From: CAYMCV01 sp964389005
GTDB lineage: Bacteria; Bacillota; Clostridia; Lachnospirales; Lachnospiraceae
Direction: 5' to 3'
NCBI GenBank assembly: GCA_964389005.1
Contig: CAYMCV010000012.1
Span: 1-34,361, forward strand
Length of the DNA: 34,361 bases
In this document: positions 23,435 through 32,273 of the stretch, in pieces
Position numbering within the stretch: position 1 is the first letter of the stretch
How the letters are laid out: each line of letters starts with the position of its first letter
The notes under the pieces: model-generated
Told to the model about the DNA's origin: nothing
Seen by the model: only the letters and a program-made list of their open reading frames with translations
Databases searched by the model: none
Made by a program: the position numbers and the translations under genes

Positions 23435-24568
23435 TTAGTTTAAATAAGGACTTGTTTCGCTCTTGATCACATTGCTGTACTCTGTAATCTGTGCAGAGGG
23501 TGTATATGTCGCTTCGGGGAACAATGTTGCATGCAGTTTGGTAACATTGGTTACCAAGTCAACCGGTACGACACAAGAGCCTTTGCCGCCGATTTTACCG
23601 GTGGTAATGCTGTCCGAGAACGGGAAACCGCAGGTTTCCGTGATATTATATGTCGAAACTCTTCCTGCCATTGATGCGATTTCATTGACATCCAAAGAAG
23701 TTGCAATCATCGGAGTAACTTCATCCACGATATCGGAAATGGTACTCGGTGATGCATTTTTGGCCTTGTCCAAAATCGCCTGTAACACGGTTCTCTGACG
23801 TTCCGTTCTTCTGAAATCATCACCCGCCGTTGCACGGATACGGCAATATGCAACCGCCTGCAAACCGTTCAGTGTCTGTTTTCCCGCATCAGTTACCGGG
23901 GTATAGTTCTCATTGATTTTATTGGGATTTGCTTCGGTTGCGTACATGGAACGCTGGTAGTTGTTCAAATGCGTAATCTCTGCATTCTGAACATCAACCT
24001 CAACACCGCCAAGTGCATCAATCGTATTAATCAATCCGTCAAAACCAACCGTCACAAAATCTGTAATATTCAAATCAAGATTCATATTCAGCATATCAAT
24101 TGCCTGTTGCGGTCCACCGTAAGCATATGCGCTGTTGCACTTGTTATACTGTGTCTTTCCGGAAGATGCAAGATTTAAGTAAGTATCACGATATACGGAA
24201 ATCAACTTGACATCTCCGGTCTCGTTGTTGATGGAACATATGATAATGGTATCGGTACGTGTACCTTTCTGAAGTTCTCCGTTACGCGCATCCACACCAA
24301 ACAATGCAATATTCGTATAACCTTTCAGATTCTCGTCGTTTTCAAAATTCTCCGCCACACCTTCATTGGTCTCGACATTCTCAATCGCAATACTTGTCAT
24401 ACCACCGCTGCCGTCACCGCTCTTCAATACTTTATTCACAATCAGCAACGCCCCGATTGCAATCACCAGAACCAATAACTCCACCAATAAAAGTAATGTC
24501 TTTCCTTTCTTGTTCGCCTTACGTTTCTTCTTCGGATTGTTTCCGTTCTTTTGGTTATTTGTACTCAT
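23435..24568 (-). CDS. LytR-CpsA-Psr (LCP) family wall-glycan ligase
   Basis: This 377-residue protein has a short, lysine-rich cytoplasmic tail, one membrane segment (about 24-46) and an extracellular LCP domain. Family motifs are visible: FGVDAR, RTDTIIICSI, SVYRDTYL, DALGGVEVDV and the arginine-rich FRRTERQRTVLQAI. LCP proteins move undecaprenyl-pyrophosphate-linked glycans onto peptidoglycan. It directly follows the initiating sugar-phosphate transferase, 20 bases away, so the pair covers the first and last steps of making a wall-attached polysaccharide. The ATG at 24568 has GGAGG 5 bases upstream; the upstream ATG at 24580 lacks one. Transcription ends at the hairpin at 23382-23408. Confidence 0.92.
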   Translation of the reverse strand: MSTNNQKNGNNPKKKRKANKKGKTLLLLVELLVLVIAIGALLIVNKVLKSGDGSGGMTSIAIENVETNEGVAENFENDENLKGYTNIALFGVDARNGELQKGTRTDTIIICSINNETGDVKLISVYRDTYLNLASSGKTQYNKCNSAYAYGGPQQAIDMLNMNLDLNITDFVTVGFDGLINTIDALGGVEVDVQNAEITHLNNYQRSMYATEANPNKINENYTPVTDAGKQTLNGLQAVAYCRIRATAGDDFRRTERQRTVLQAILDKAKNASPSTISDIVDEVTPMIATSLDVNEIASMAGRVSTYNITETCGFPFSDSITTGKIGGKGSCVVPVDLVTNVTKLHATLFPEATYTPSAQITEYSNVIKSETSPYLN

Positions 24569-24588
24569 TTTGTCCTCCACTGATACTG

Positions 24589-25989
24589 CTAATATGCATT
24601 TTTATTGATAAAACCCTTAAAAATCGTCAAGACCAGAATACGAAAATCAAACGCCAATGTCCAATTCTCTATATAATAGATGTCATATTCGATTCTTTTA
24701 CGAATTGATGTGTCGCCGCGATACCCGTTCACCTGTGCCCAACCGGTCAGTCCCGGACGCACCTGATGCTTAATCATATACCGCGGTATTTCTTCTTTGT
24801 ATTTCTCAACAAACTGTGGTCGTTCCGGACGCGGTCCGATCAGACTCATATCACCCCTCAATATGTTAAAAAACTGCGGCGTCTCATCCAAACTCATCTT
24901 GCGAAGCAATCTTCCGATTCCCGTAACTCGCGGATCGTTCTTGGTTGTCCACGCCTGACGCTCATCCTCTTCCGTCTGAACAATCATTGTCCTGAATTTG
25001 TACATCTGGAACGATTTGTTATGCAGACCCACACGCTCCTGCTTGAAAATAATCGGTCCCGGACCGGACAATTTGATTGCGATAACCGAAATCAGCATAA
25101 TCGGTGAAAATAGCAGTATTGCAAATAAACTACCGAATATATCAACCGTTCGCTTTACCACCCAGTTAAAGGTATTGGTCAGCGGAACCCTTCGTATATT
25201 GATAACCGGTAACCCGGACAAATCCTCTGTGTACGGTTTACTCGGGATGACACTGTTATAGTCCGGGATAAATTTCGTATGAACACCGGATTTCTCGCAC
25301 AGACTGACAATTTCTTCCAATCTGTCATAATCAGCCAATGCCAGTGTAATGGCAATTTCGTCAAGTTTATTCTCCGGCAGAATCACCATCAGGTTATCGA
25401 TTCTCCCAAGAACTTTAACGCCCCGATACAAGGTTCCTGCCGGAACTCGATCGTCCAAAACACCACATACCACATAACCCCATTGAGGATTCGACAAAAT
25501 TCGGTCAATATATTCTTCCGTAGCTCTCGAATATCCAACCAATACTATGTGCTTAATATTATATCCGCTTCTGCGTATTGAGCGTAAAAAGAAACGAACG
25601 CACGCGCGCATCAGCGTCATATAGACAATGTTCAGCCCGCAGAATACTCCCACAACCGAACGCGAGAAGTCAGGCTCATTCACTACATATAAAATAACGA
25701 AAAATGCAATCATTCCGACTGCATTCGCACGAAAAATATCGTAAATTTCACGGCGCTTACTCGAATATCTCTTGGATTTGTACAGTTGAAACGATGCGTA
25801 CAAAACTAAATAGAGAGGAACAATAAAATAAAGGGCAATAAAATACGTTTCCTTCGAAAGTGCACCTGCCCCTTCCTCCGGAAACCACACAAATCGCCAA
25901 GTCCATGCTGTAATATATGCGAGAATCGTAACCACGGCATCCAGAACGACGTGAAGCCGATTCAATAACTTCTGATTGTCCTTAATCAC
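24589..25989 (-). CDS. WbaP/WcaJ-type undecaprenyl-phosphate sugar-phosphate transferase
   Basis: About 466 residues of the large polyprenyl glycosylphosphotransferase type. There are four N-terminal membrane helices (to about 130), a Rossmann-like CoA_binding_3 domain (about 140-250), a membrane re-entry segment (VDIFGSLFAILLFSPIMLIS, near 280-300) and the catalytic sugar transferase domain. Visible motifs are KFRTM, LRKMSLDETPQFFNILRGDM, IGPRPERP and RPGLTGWAQVNG. It loads the first sugar phosphate (glucose or galactose in known cases) onto the lipid carrier. No ATG start exists: the frame opens at GTG 25998, and the GTG at 25989 has GAGGTG about 6 bases upstream and is preferred. The promoter at 26057-26085 is its own. 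The sugar cannot be told from sequence alone. Confidence 0.9.
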   Translation of the reverse strand: MIKDNQKLLNRLHVVLDAVVTILAYITAWTWRFVWFPEEGAGALSKETYFIALYFIVPLYLVLYASFQLYKSKRYSSKRREIYDIFRANAVGMIAFFVILYVVNEPDFSRSVVGVFCGLNIVYMTLMRACVRFFLRSIRRSGYNIKHIVLVGYSRATEEYIDRILSNPQWGYVVCGVLDDRVPAGTLYRGVKVLGRIDNLMVILPENKLDEIAITLALADYDRLEEIVSLCEKSGVHTKFIPDYNSVIPSKPYTEDLSGLPVINIRRVPLTNTFNWVVKRTVDIFGSLFAILLFSPIMLISVIAIKLSGPGPIIFKQERVGLHNKSFQMYKFRTMIVQTEEDERQAWTTKNDPRVTGIGRLLRKMSLDETPQFFNILRGDMSLIGPRPERPQFVEKYKEEIPRYMIKHQVRPGLTGWAQVNGYRGDTSIRKRIEYDIYYIENWTLAFDFRILVLTIFKGFINKNAY

Positions 25990-26056
25990 AACATCCACCT
26001 CGTAAACTTCGGTTTGTGCCCAAAGGTTAATTCTTCCAAAACGCCCCTAAGACAGT

Positions 26057-26085
26057 ATGTTACAATATTATTACGAAAATTTCAA
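26057..26085 (-). promoter_or_regulatory. sigma-A promoter of the sugar transferase-LCP pair
   Basis: Minus-strand TTGAAA (26080-26085), 17 bases, then TAACAT (26057-26062), about 65 bases before the sugar transferase start. Matches are 5 of 6 and 4 of 6. Confidence 0.6.
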
Positions 26086-26128
26086 TACTTTTATTTCTGA
26101 TATGACGTCCAATGTGTTTCGCCGACGT

Positions 26129-27100
26129 TTATCGATAAAAGAGCAGACGAAACAAATTCACCCATAATTCCCATTCAATCCGTAAGTAATGTATCGTATT
26201 GCGTAAACGAAACCGAACCTTTTTCTCTCGCGATTCTTTCTGCTTTGACAATATGATACCCCTTTTGAGACCCAAAGAAAAGTTTTTTCCGTATCCTTTG
26301 GCTGTAAAAAATATCCATTTGATAAAAAAGCCACATAAAATCATCGGAAAATGCAATATCCATTGCAATAAACATAAATTTTTTGCCAATACATACACGC
26401 TGTTTTGTGCGGCAAGTTCGATTTTGAACGCATTGTATCGTGCGCCTGATGCAGCACTTCCCGCATGATATACGATTGCTGACGGTTCATACCCATTTCG
26501 ATATCCGTAAATTCGCGCCCGATAACCGATATCCAAGTCCTCTAAATAGGCAAAATGGGCTTCATCAAAGTATCCTATTTCATCAAAAATTTCGCGACGA
26601 TAAACAGCCGCGCCTGCGCAGGCTGAAAATACCGCACCCGCCTTCTCGTATTTCGTCACATTCGCACCTTTTCCGCGTGCAAACGCCCAACCGAGCACCG
26701 TATAAAAATCGCCCGCATCATCAATCTTATCTTTCTCTTGCAACGATATCATCTTCGCCGCTACAGAAAATAAACGTTCATCTTTCGCAATCGCATTGAC
26801 CAAACAGTTAACAAACGCCCGATCAACCTCGGTATCATTATTCAACAAAATTACATACGGCGCCGAAGCTGCCTTGATTCCGACATTGACCGCCTTTGAA
26901 AAACCGGTGTTCTCCTCCATCGGAATGAGACGTACCTCGGGAAAATCACGTATAACCAATTCTCTGCTTCCGTCGGTTGATGCATTGTCAACCACAATAA
27001 TCTCGATATCGCTTGCATCCTGGTTTCGTAGTGTCGTAAGACAGGCTGCGATATACGATAAACCGTTATAATTAGGAATGACTATGGTTGCTCTGCACAT
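26129..27100 (-). CDS. GT2 glycosyltransferase with C-terminal membrane segment
   Basis: This 323-residue WbbL-like GT2 enzyme has IVIPNYNGLSY (6-16), IVVDNASTDGS (35-45), the DXD-type LLNNDTEV (about 85-92), the acceptor GCAGAAVYRR-like segment, and the conserved YLEDLDIGYR near 185-194. A hydrophobic stretch at about 240-265 probably anchors it to the membrane, and the tail is basic. It overlaps the end of the preceding GT2 gene by 19 bases, so they are translationally coupled. It is the last gene of the glycosyltransferase series. Donor and acceptor sugars are unknown. Confidence 0.85.
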   Translation of the reverse strand: MCRATIVIPNYNGLSYIAACLTTLRNQDASDIEIIVVDNASTDGSRELVIRDFPEVRLIPMEENTGFSKAVNVGIKAASAPYVILLNNDTEVDRAFVNCLVNAIAKDERLFSVAAKMISLQEKDKIDDAGDFYTVLGWAFARGKGANVTKYEKAGAVFSACAGAAVYRREIFDEIGYFDEAHFAYLEDLDIGYRARIYGYRNGYEPSAIVYHAGSAASGARYNAFKIELAAQNSVYVLAKNLCLLQWILHFPMILCGFFIKWIFFTAKGYGKNFSLGLKRGIILSKQKESREKKVRFRLRNTIHYLRIEWELWVNLFRLLFYR

Positions 27101-28410
27101 TGTCCCGTACCTCGGTTTCTTCTCTTTCCCTCAAGCATGGGATCGTAGACAATCTGATATCCCCGCATTTTGACTTGCTCACAAAACGCAACGCTTAATG
27201 AAATCCAATCCGCTCGCTTGCTCTCTTCTGCCTTCGCCACAAATTCCATATAAAGCGGCATGAGTTCCTCACGTACGGAAACATTCCTCAAGTCCACGAC
27301 GCTGACTTCCTGTCGCAGCTTTGCCTGATGCAGATATCCGCTGTAAGCTTTGGGCAGATTTTGATACATCACCGTTCCGTCCCTGTGCATGGCGCCACCC
27401 GCCACCTTTGCGCCACGATAAATCGGTCCGCCAATCACACCGACCGTGGGACGTACCGTAAACAAATCCGGTATATATTCAATCCGATAAAAGCCTAAAT
27501 GTTCCATGTGTTGAACCGTCACATTCCACCCTCGTTGCATACAGAAGTCAACAATGGCACGGCGACCGCTCTCGTATGCGTACTCCTTGCTGTCTGTATT
27601 GCCTGCCGTTGATGCCGCATGACAACGCCAATGATACAAAACCATCGGTATGTGAATAATCTCTTTTGGACTTTCCGCCAATGCAATGGTTCGAAGTATC
27701 ATATCATAATCTTGCGCTCCGTCATACTCATCGCGAAACTCCAAGCGTTTCATGACATCAGCACGAATGACGCAGAAATGGCAGATATAATTATTGGTTA
27801 AAATTAAATCAAGATTTAATTTCCGTTTGATGTTTGGCTCGAAGAATGTACTCCCGCTTTCATCTGTTTTATCTTCATCGGAGTACAATAACAGCGGCGA
27901 CGATTGTACAATTCTTGTCGCAACCTGCCATAAGGCATCCGGTGTCAGATAATCATCGTGATCCAATAACCCGATATAACTGCCGGTTGCTGCGCGTAAT
28001 GCTTCATTGGTGTTGTTTGAAATACCCTCATTGCGCTCCAACTTCAGATACCGAATTCGACTCTCCTCCTGTAGATAAGGTGTGACCACACCGGTCACCT
28101 TGTCGGTCGTACTGCCGTCTGCAATCACAAGTTCCCAATTCTGATAGGTCTGTGCTACGACAGACTCAATCATCGCCGACAAATACGCTTCATCCGTTTC
28201 ATATGCAGGCACAAGAACACTGATTTTCGGTGCATCGTCCCATATCTGCTCCCGTTGCTGCATAAGAATGCTTTCTTCCGGCTCCTGAAATACATATTTT
28301 TGTGCATGCCCGATTGCCAAACGCTCCGATGCGGCAAAAACGGTTTTGATCAAACCGTTTTTTTTCATGTAGCGCCGAGTTTTATTCATATTATCGCCAA
28401 ATTTCCCCAT
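27082..28410 (-). CDS. GT2 glycosyltransferase with collapsed second domain
   Basis: 442 residues. Residues about 61-330 form an intact GT2 domain: ISVLVPAYETD, IADGST, LLDHDDYL, YSDEDK, and GAQDYDMILR with YHWR. It is clearly related to the first domain of the 655-residue protein encoded at 30256-32223. After the domain boundary (FYRIEYIPD), the sequence jumps to VGVIGGPIYRG. In the larger paralogue the matching VGAVGAKLLFK lies about 110 residues further into its second GT2 domain. So the donor-binding half of domain two is missing and only its acceptor-side remnant is left. It starts 17 bases after pgcA, with a weak GGGG ribosome site, and overlaps the next gene. Only the first domain can be catalytic. 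Confidence 0.83.
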   Translation of the reverse strand: MGKFGDNMNKTRRYMKKNGLIKTVFAASERLAIGHAQKYVFQEPEESILMQQREQIWDDAPKISVLVPAYETDEAYLSAMIESVVAQTYQNWELVIADGSTTDKVTGVVTPYLQEESRIRYLKLERNEGISNNTNEALRAATGSYIGLLDHDDYLTPDALWQVATRIVQSSPLLLYSDEDKTDESGSTFFEPNIKRKLNLDLILTNNYICHFCVIRADVMKRLEFRDEYDGAQDYDMILRTIALAESPKEIIHIPMVLYHWRCHAASTAGNTDSKEYAYESGRRAIVDFCMQRGWNVTVQHMEHLGFYRIEYIPDLFTVRPTVGVIGGPIYRGAKVAGGAMHRDGTVMYQNLPKAYSGYLHQAKLRQEVSVVDLRNVSVREELMPLYMEFVAKAEESKRADWISLSVAFCEQVKMRGYQIVYDPMLEGKRRNRGTGQCAEQP

Positions 28411-28427
28411 AGAATAACCCCATCATA

Positions 28428-30206
28428 TTATCCGTTTAATTCTGACTTCAACGCCTCCGTCAATGCTTGTATCTTAGTTTTCGCATCCTCCATGGAATTA
28501 CCTTTTACACCCATATAGAACTTAATTTTGGGTTCTGTCCCCGAAGGTCTTGCACAACACCACGCATCCTGCGTCAGTGAGAAATACAGTACGTTCGATT
28601 GCGGCAGTCCCGTCGGATGTTCTTCTCCCGTATGCAGGTCTTTGACTATGTCTTTCTCGTAATCGTACAATAACTCAACTTGCAAATCTCCGAAATGCTT
28701 CGGCGGATTACTGCGAAGCCGCTCCATAATTGCTGCGATTTGCTCCGTTCCTTCTTTGCCTTTCAGTACGATGGTATACAAATCCTCCTTGAAGAATCCG
28801 TATTTCTCATACATGGAAAGCATCATATCCCAAACCGTCATGCCATGCTTTTTGCACCATGCGGCAACTTCGCAAAGGCACATCACCGCTACAATCGCAT
28901 CCTTGTCTCTTGCATGAGTTCCCGCAAGACAACCGTAACTCTCTTCCAGTCCAAAAACATAATGATACGTATTGTTTTCTTCAAACCACTTAATCTGCTC
29001 ACNNNNNNNNNNGCCTTCCTCGTGACTTTGCTCCAGAAGACCGATCTGCTCACCGATATATTTAAAACCGGTCAAAACCTCTATGAGCTTGACATCGTAT
29101 GCTTTTGCCAAGAGGTCTGCCATATTCGTTGTAACAATGGTCTTAACCAACGCCGGATTCTCCGGCATGGTTGCGGTTGCACGCCGCTCTCTTAAAAGAT
29201 ACTCCGCAATCAGCATTCCGGACATGTTCCCGGTAAAAGGAATATACTCACCGGTATGACTGTCAAGCGCATAAATCCCGAGTCTGTCTGCATCCGGATC
29301 TGTCGCAAGAACGATATCGGCATTCTTCTCTTTGGCGAGTTTGAGTGCCAAAGTAAATGCTTTCGGATCTTCCGGATTCGGATAGTCGAGTGTCGTAAAA
29401 TCAGGATCCGGCAACTCCTGCTCCGGAACCACGAAAACCTGCTTGAATCCCAGTTCTTTCAGAATTCTTCTCACCGGCAGATTTCCTGTTCCGTGGAACG
29501 GTGTGTAGACAATCTTGATTTCATCTGCCATTTCGCGAATCACTTCGGGATGTACAATTTGTTTCTTTAATTCTTCCATAAAAGCATCATCGACTTCACT
29601 GCCGATTACACGATACAGTCCTTGTGAAATTGCGTCATTTTTATCCATAGTACGCACTTCATCATAATCGGTTACCTTCTGTACTTCGGCAATAATTTCT
29701 TTATCACGCGGCGAAGTCACCTGCGCACCATCTGCCCAATACACCTTGTAACCGTTATATTCCGGCGGATTGTGACTTGCGGTAACCACGATTCCTGCGG
29801 TACATCCCAAATATCTGACTGCAAAAGACAATTCCGGTGTCGGTCGCAGCGATTCGAACACATAGGCACGAATGCCGTTTGCCGCCATACACAGAGCCGC
29901 TTCATCCGCAAATTCCGGAGACATCCTTCTTGAATCATATGCAATCGCTATTCCCATCTGCTCCGCGTGATTGAGACGAATGTAATTGGCAAGTCCTTGC
30001 GTTGCTTTGCGCACGGTATAAATATTCATACGGTTGGTTCCGGCGCCAATGACACCGCGCAACCCTCCGGTTCCGAATTCCAAATCACGATAAAAACGGT
30101 CTTCCTTTTCTTTTTCATTATCTGCAATGGACCGAAGTTCCTGTTTCGTATCTTCGTCAAAATAGGAATGATTCAGCCAAAAATTATATTGTTCTTTGTA
30201 GTCCAT
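28428..30206 (-). CDS. pgcA: alpha-phosphoglucomutase / phosphosugar mutase, with assembly gap
   Basis: Interconverts glucose-1-phosphate and glucose-6-phosphate, supplying sugar nucleotides for the surrounding glycan genes. The phosphoserine loop is TASHNP (S144), the metal loop is DPDADRLG (D302, D304, D306), the sugar loop is GLEESYG, and the phosphate loop is RPSGTEPK. A 10-N gap at 29003-29012 lies between GEQI and GLEESYG. The frame stays open, but the protein is 592 residues, with 17 extra at the gap. Removing one copy of a 10-base repeat plus the intervening bases (51 in total) restores GEQIKWFEENN and 575 residues, the normal size. GGGAGG lies 5 bases before the ATG. The mutase is embedded among glycosyltransferases, probably in one operon. 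Confidence 0.93.
   Translation of the reverse strand: MDYKEQYNFWLNHSYFDEDTKQELRSIADNEKEKEDRFYRDLEFGTGGLRGVIGAGTNRMNIYTVRKATQGLANYIRLNHAEQMGIAIAYDSRRMSPEFADEAALCMAANGIRAYVFESLRPTPELSFAVRYLGCTAGIVVTASHNPPEYNGYKVYWADGAQVTSPRDKEIIAEVQKVTDYDEVRTMDKNDAISQGLYRVIGSEVDDAFMEELKKQIVHPEVIREMADEIKIVYTPFHGTGNLPVRRILKELGFKQVFVVPEQELPDPDFTTLDYPNPEDPKAFTLALKLAKEKNADIVLATDPDADRLGIYALDSHTGEYIPFTGNMSGMLIAEYLLRERRATATMPENPALVKTIVTTNMADLLAKAYDVKLIEVLTGFKYIGEQIGLLEQSHEEGXXXXEQIKWFEENNTYHYVFGLEESYGCLAGTHARDKDAIVAVMCLCEVAAWCKKHGMTVWDMMLSMYEKYGFFKEDLYTIVLKGKEGTEQIAAIMERLRSNPPKHFGDLQVELLYDYEKDIVKDLHTGEEHPTGLPQSNVLYFSLTQDAWCCARPSGTEPKIKFYMGVKGNSMEDAKTKIQALTEALKSELNG
28993..29053. other. assembly gap (N at 29003-29012) flanked by a 10-base duplication
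   Basis: ATCTGCTCAC occurs at 28993-29002, right against the Ns, and again at 29044-29053. The unit is 51 bases, exactly 17 codons, and the extra residues have no place in the mutase family. This looks like two overlapping contig ends joined without merging, not like biology. Confidence 0.75.
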
Positions 30207-30255
30207 ATTTACCTCCCGTTCGATTTTAACTGTTTATCATTGTACAATAGATAAC

Positions 30256-32223
30256 CTAAACATTCAAGGAATAATCACTGCGGTCTAGTGCGAAATTCGG
30301 GTTATAATACGGGTCTCCCGCAGCAAGTTCCTTTTGCCAAATCTCGCGAAAATGCGCACATTCATTCGCATACCGCTCGGCATTCTCGCCACACTCGTCC
30401 TTCCCCCTCGAACAGGATTCGTAGTGATAAAGTTCCGCAAACGGTGTGAAAACATTCAAATAGCCCAATCGGCGTAACTTCAGGCAGAAATCCACGTCAT
30501 TTAACGAAATCGCGAATTCTTCACTCATTCCGCCCACCTGCATATAGTATGACTTTCGCACCATCATGCATGCCGCCGTTACGGCGCTGACGTTTTGTGC
30601 ATAGCAAAGTCGTCCCATATAACCGATGTGTTGATTCCCAAACGCATAGTGAATATGTCCGGCAGTATGATGTGCCCCCAATCCAAGCACAATTCCCGCA
30701 TGCTGAATGGTATCGTTTTTGAACAGCAATTTGGCCCCGACGGCACCCACATCCGCACGTTGTGCATACATCAGCAGTTCTTCGATCCACTTGGGTGTGA
30801 TGACCATCGTATCGTTGTTCAGCAATAGCAGAAACTCTCCCATTGCCTCACTTGCCGCATAATTGTTGATGGCTGCATAATCAAACGGTTTATCGTAATG
30901 TAACACCTTTACCTGCGGGTTTTTCTCAATTTCTTCGTAATACTTAAGTACTTCCGCATCGTCGCTTTGGTTGTCGACCACCAATAATTCAAAGTTACGA
31001 TAAGTACTCAAATCTATGACGGACTTAATACATCTCGATAAATCCGCGTAATGATTGCGATTAGGAACTATGATTGTAATTAGCGGTTCCGCCGTCAATT
31101 CATATTCCAATCTAAAAATTGTCTCAAATGCCCGCGTACTTGAAATGACGGTGTTATAGATGCCATATTGCTCCAAATGGTCTTCCACGGCACGTTTGGC
31201 GGCATCGATTGCATAAATTTTGGCTCCGATATCGGAAGCAACACTTCCCGGATGCGAACGCCAATAATACAACACACGCGGTACATGAACGACATTTTGG
31301 GCAAGACTCGTTAATCTGAGTATCATGTCATGGTCCTGACTGCCGTCAAATTCCGAACGAAACAGTTTGGTTTCTTTCAACAGTTCTCTTGAGAACACGC
31401 TGAAGTGACAGATATAGTTATTGGCACGCAAGGTATCCAACGCATAATCCGGTTTGAAATGCAATGTCACCATATGATTGATATTGCCTTTGGTAAATGT
31501 TACCTCATCGCAATAAACATAATCCGCATCCTGTTCGTCGATAACTTTGGCATAGGCATACAACACCGAAGGATGCAGAATATCATCGTGGTCAAACAAA
31601 CCGATATAATTACCGGTTGCCATTTCATAACATCGATTGGTATTTCCGGCAATTCCTTCATTCGATTCTAATTTCCGATAACAAATTCTCTCATCGTTTG
31701 CCGCATACTCCTTACAAATGTCTCCGACAAAGGTATGTTCCGCATCGGAGCCGTCCGCAAGGCATAGTTGCCAATTCTGATAGGTTTGCGCTGTGACAGA
31801 CGTAATCATCTCCCGCAAGAAATTCTCCGGCGTATTGTAAAGCGGTACCAGCACGGAGAACTTGATTTCTTTTTGAAACTTCTCCTGCATCTCCTGATTC
31901 CGCCTTGCTTCGTCCGGAAACGAATTCGTCCCAAAGGCTTTTTTGGCTCTTTTTTCCATCTTCTTGGCACGTAATTTCTTCACAATTCGCTTGGGTGAAC
32001 GATAATAACCGATTCGTATAAAAAGTACACGCAGAACGCGTAACGGTTTCGCAAGTTTCCAAGCAAAACTGCCCTTGATTCTGTCAAGATTGCCCTGTAC
32101 TTCCTTCTGTCTGGCCTCCGCAGCGGTAACTTTTGAAGAAAGAATTCTATTCTCCGCCCGTAAACGCTCACATTCCGACCGGTAAAAATCCAACTGTTCC
32201 TTGGATATTTCTTTTTCCTGCAT
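30256..32223 (-). CDS. tandem-domain GT2 glycosyltransferase with N-terminal coiled coil
   Basis: The 655-residue protein starts with a coiled-coil-like stretch (about 1-50) and a basic region (70-100), followed by two intact GT2 domains. Domain one (about 122-385) has FSVLVPLYNTP, LADGSD, LFDHDDIL, YCDEV, and GSQDHDMILR with YYWRSH. Domain two (about 390-640) has ITIIVPNRNH, LLVVDNQSDD, LLLNNDTMV, GAVGAKLLF, AACMMVRKS and the conserved LNDVDFCLKL. Such bifunctional proteins usually build repeating disaccharides of surface glycans. GGAG is 6 bases before the ATG, and it lies 50 bases after another tandem GT2 gene. No membrane segment is seen. Sugars are unknown. Confidence 0.88.
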   Translation of the reverse strand: MQEKEISKEQLDFYRSECERLRAENRILSSKVTAAEARQKEVQGNLDRIKGSFAWKLAKPLRVLRVLFIRIGYYRSPKRIVKKLRAKKMEKRAKKAFGTNSFPDEARRNQEMQEKFQKEIKFSVLVPLYNTPENFLREMITSVTAQTYQNWQLCLADGSDAEHTFVGDICKEYAANDERICYRKLESNEGIAGNTNRCYEMATGNYIGLFDHDDILHPSVLYAYAKVIDEQDADYVYCDEVTFTKGNINHMVTLHFKPDYALDTLRANNYICHFSVFSRELLKETKLFRSEFDGSQDHDMILRLTSLAQNVVHVPRVLYYWRSHPGSVASDIGAKIYAIDAAKRAVEDHLEQYGIYNTVISSTRAFETIFRLEYELTAEPLITIIVPNRNHYADLSRCIKSVIDLSTYRNFELLVVDNQSDDAEVLKYYEEIEKNPQVKVLHYDKPFDYAAINNYAASEAMGEFLLLLNNDTMVITPKWIEELLMYAQRADVGAVGAKLLFKNDTIQHAGIVLGLGAHHTAGHIHYAFGNQHIGYMGRLCYAQNVSAVTAACMMVRKSYYMQVGGMSEEFAISLNDVDFCLKLRRLGYLNVFTPFAELYHYESCSRGKDECGENAERYANECAHFREIWQKELAAGDPYYNPNFALDRSDYSLNV

Positions 32224-32273
32224 GCCGTTCTCCGTTCTGATATGATAAACAGTAGTTGCCGACTTTTATCGTT

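Noticed and set aside
26100..26128. Terminator after the last glycosyltransferase gene (ACGTC...GACGT)
   Set aside because: Only a 5-bp stem with a 14-base loop and no T-run; not supportable.
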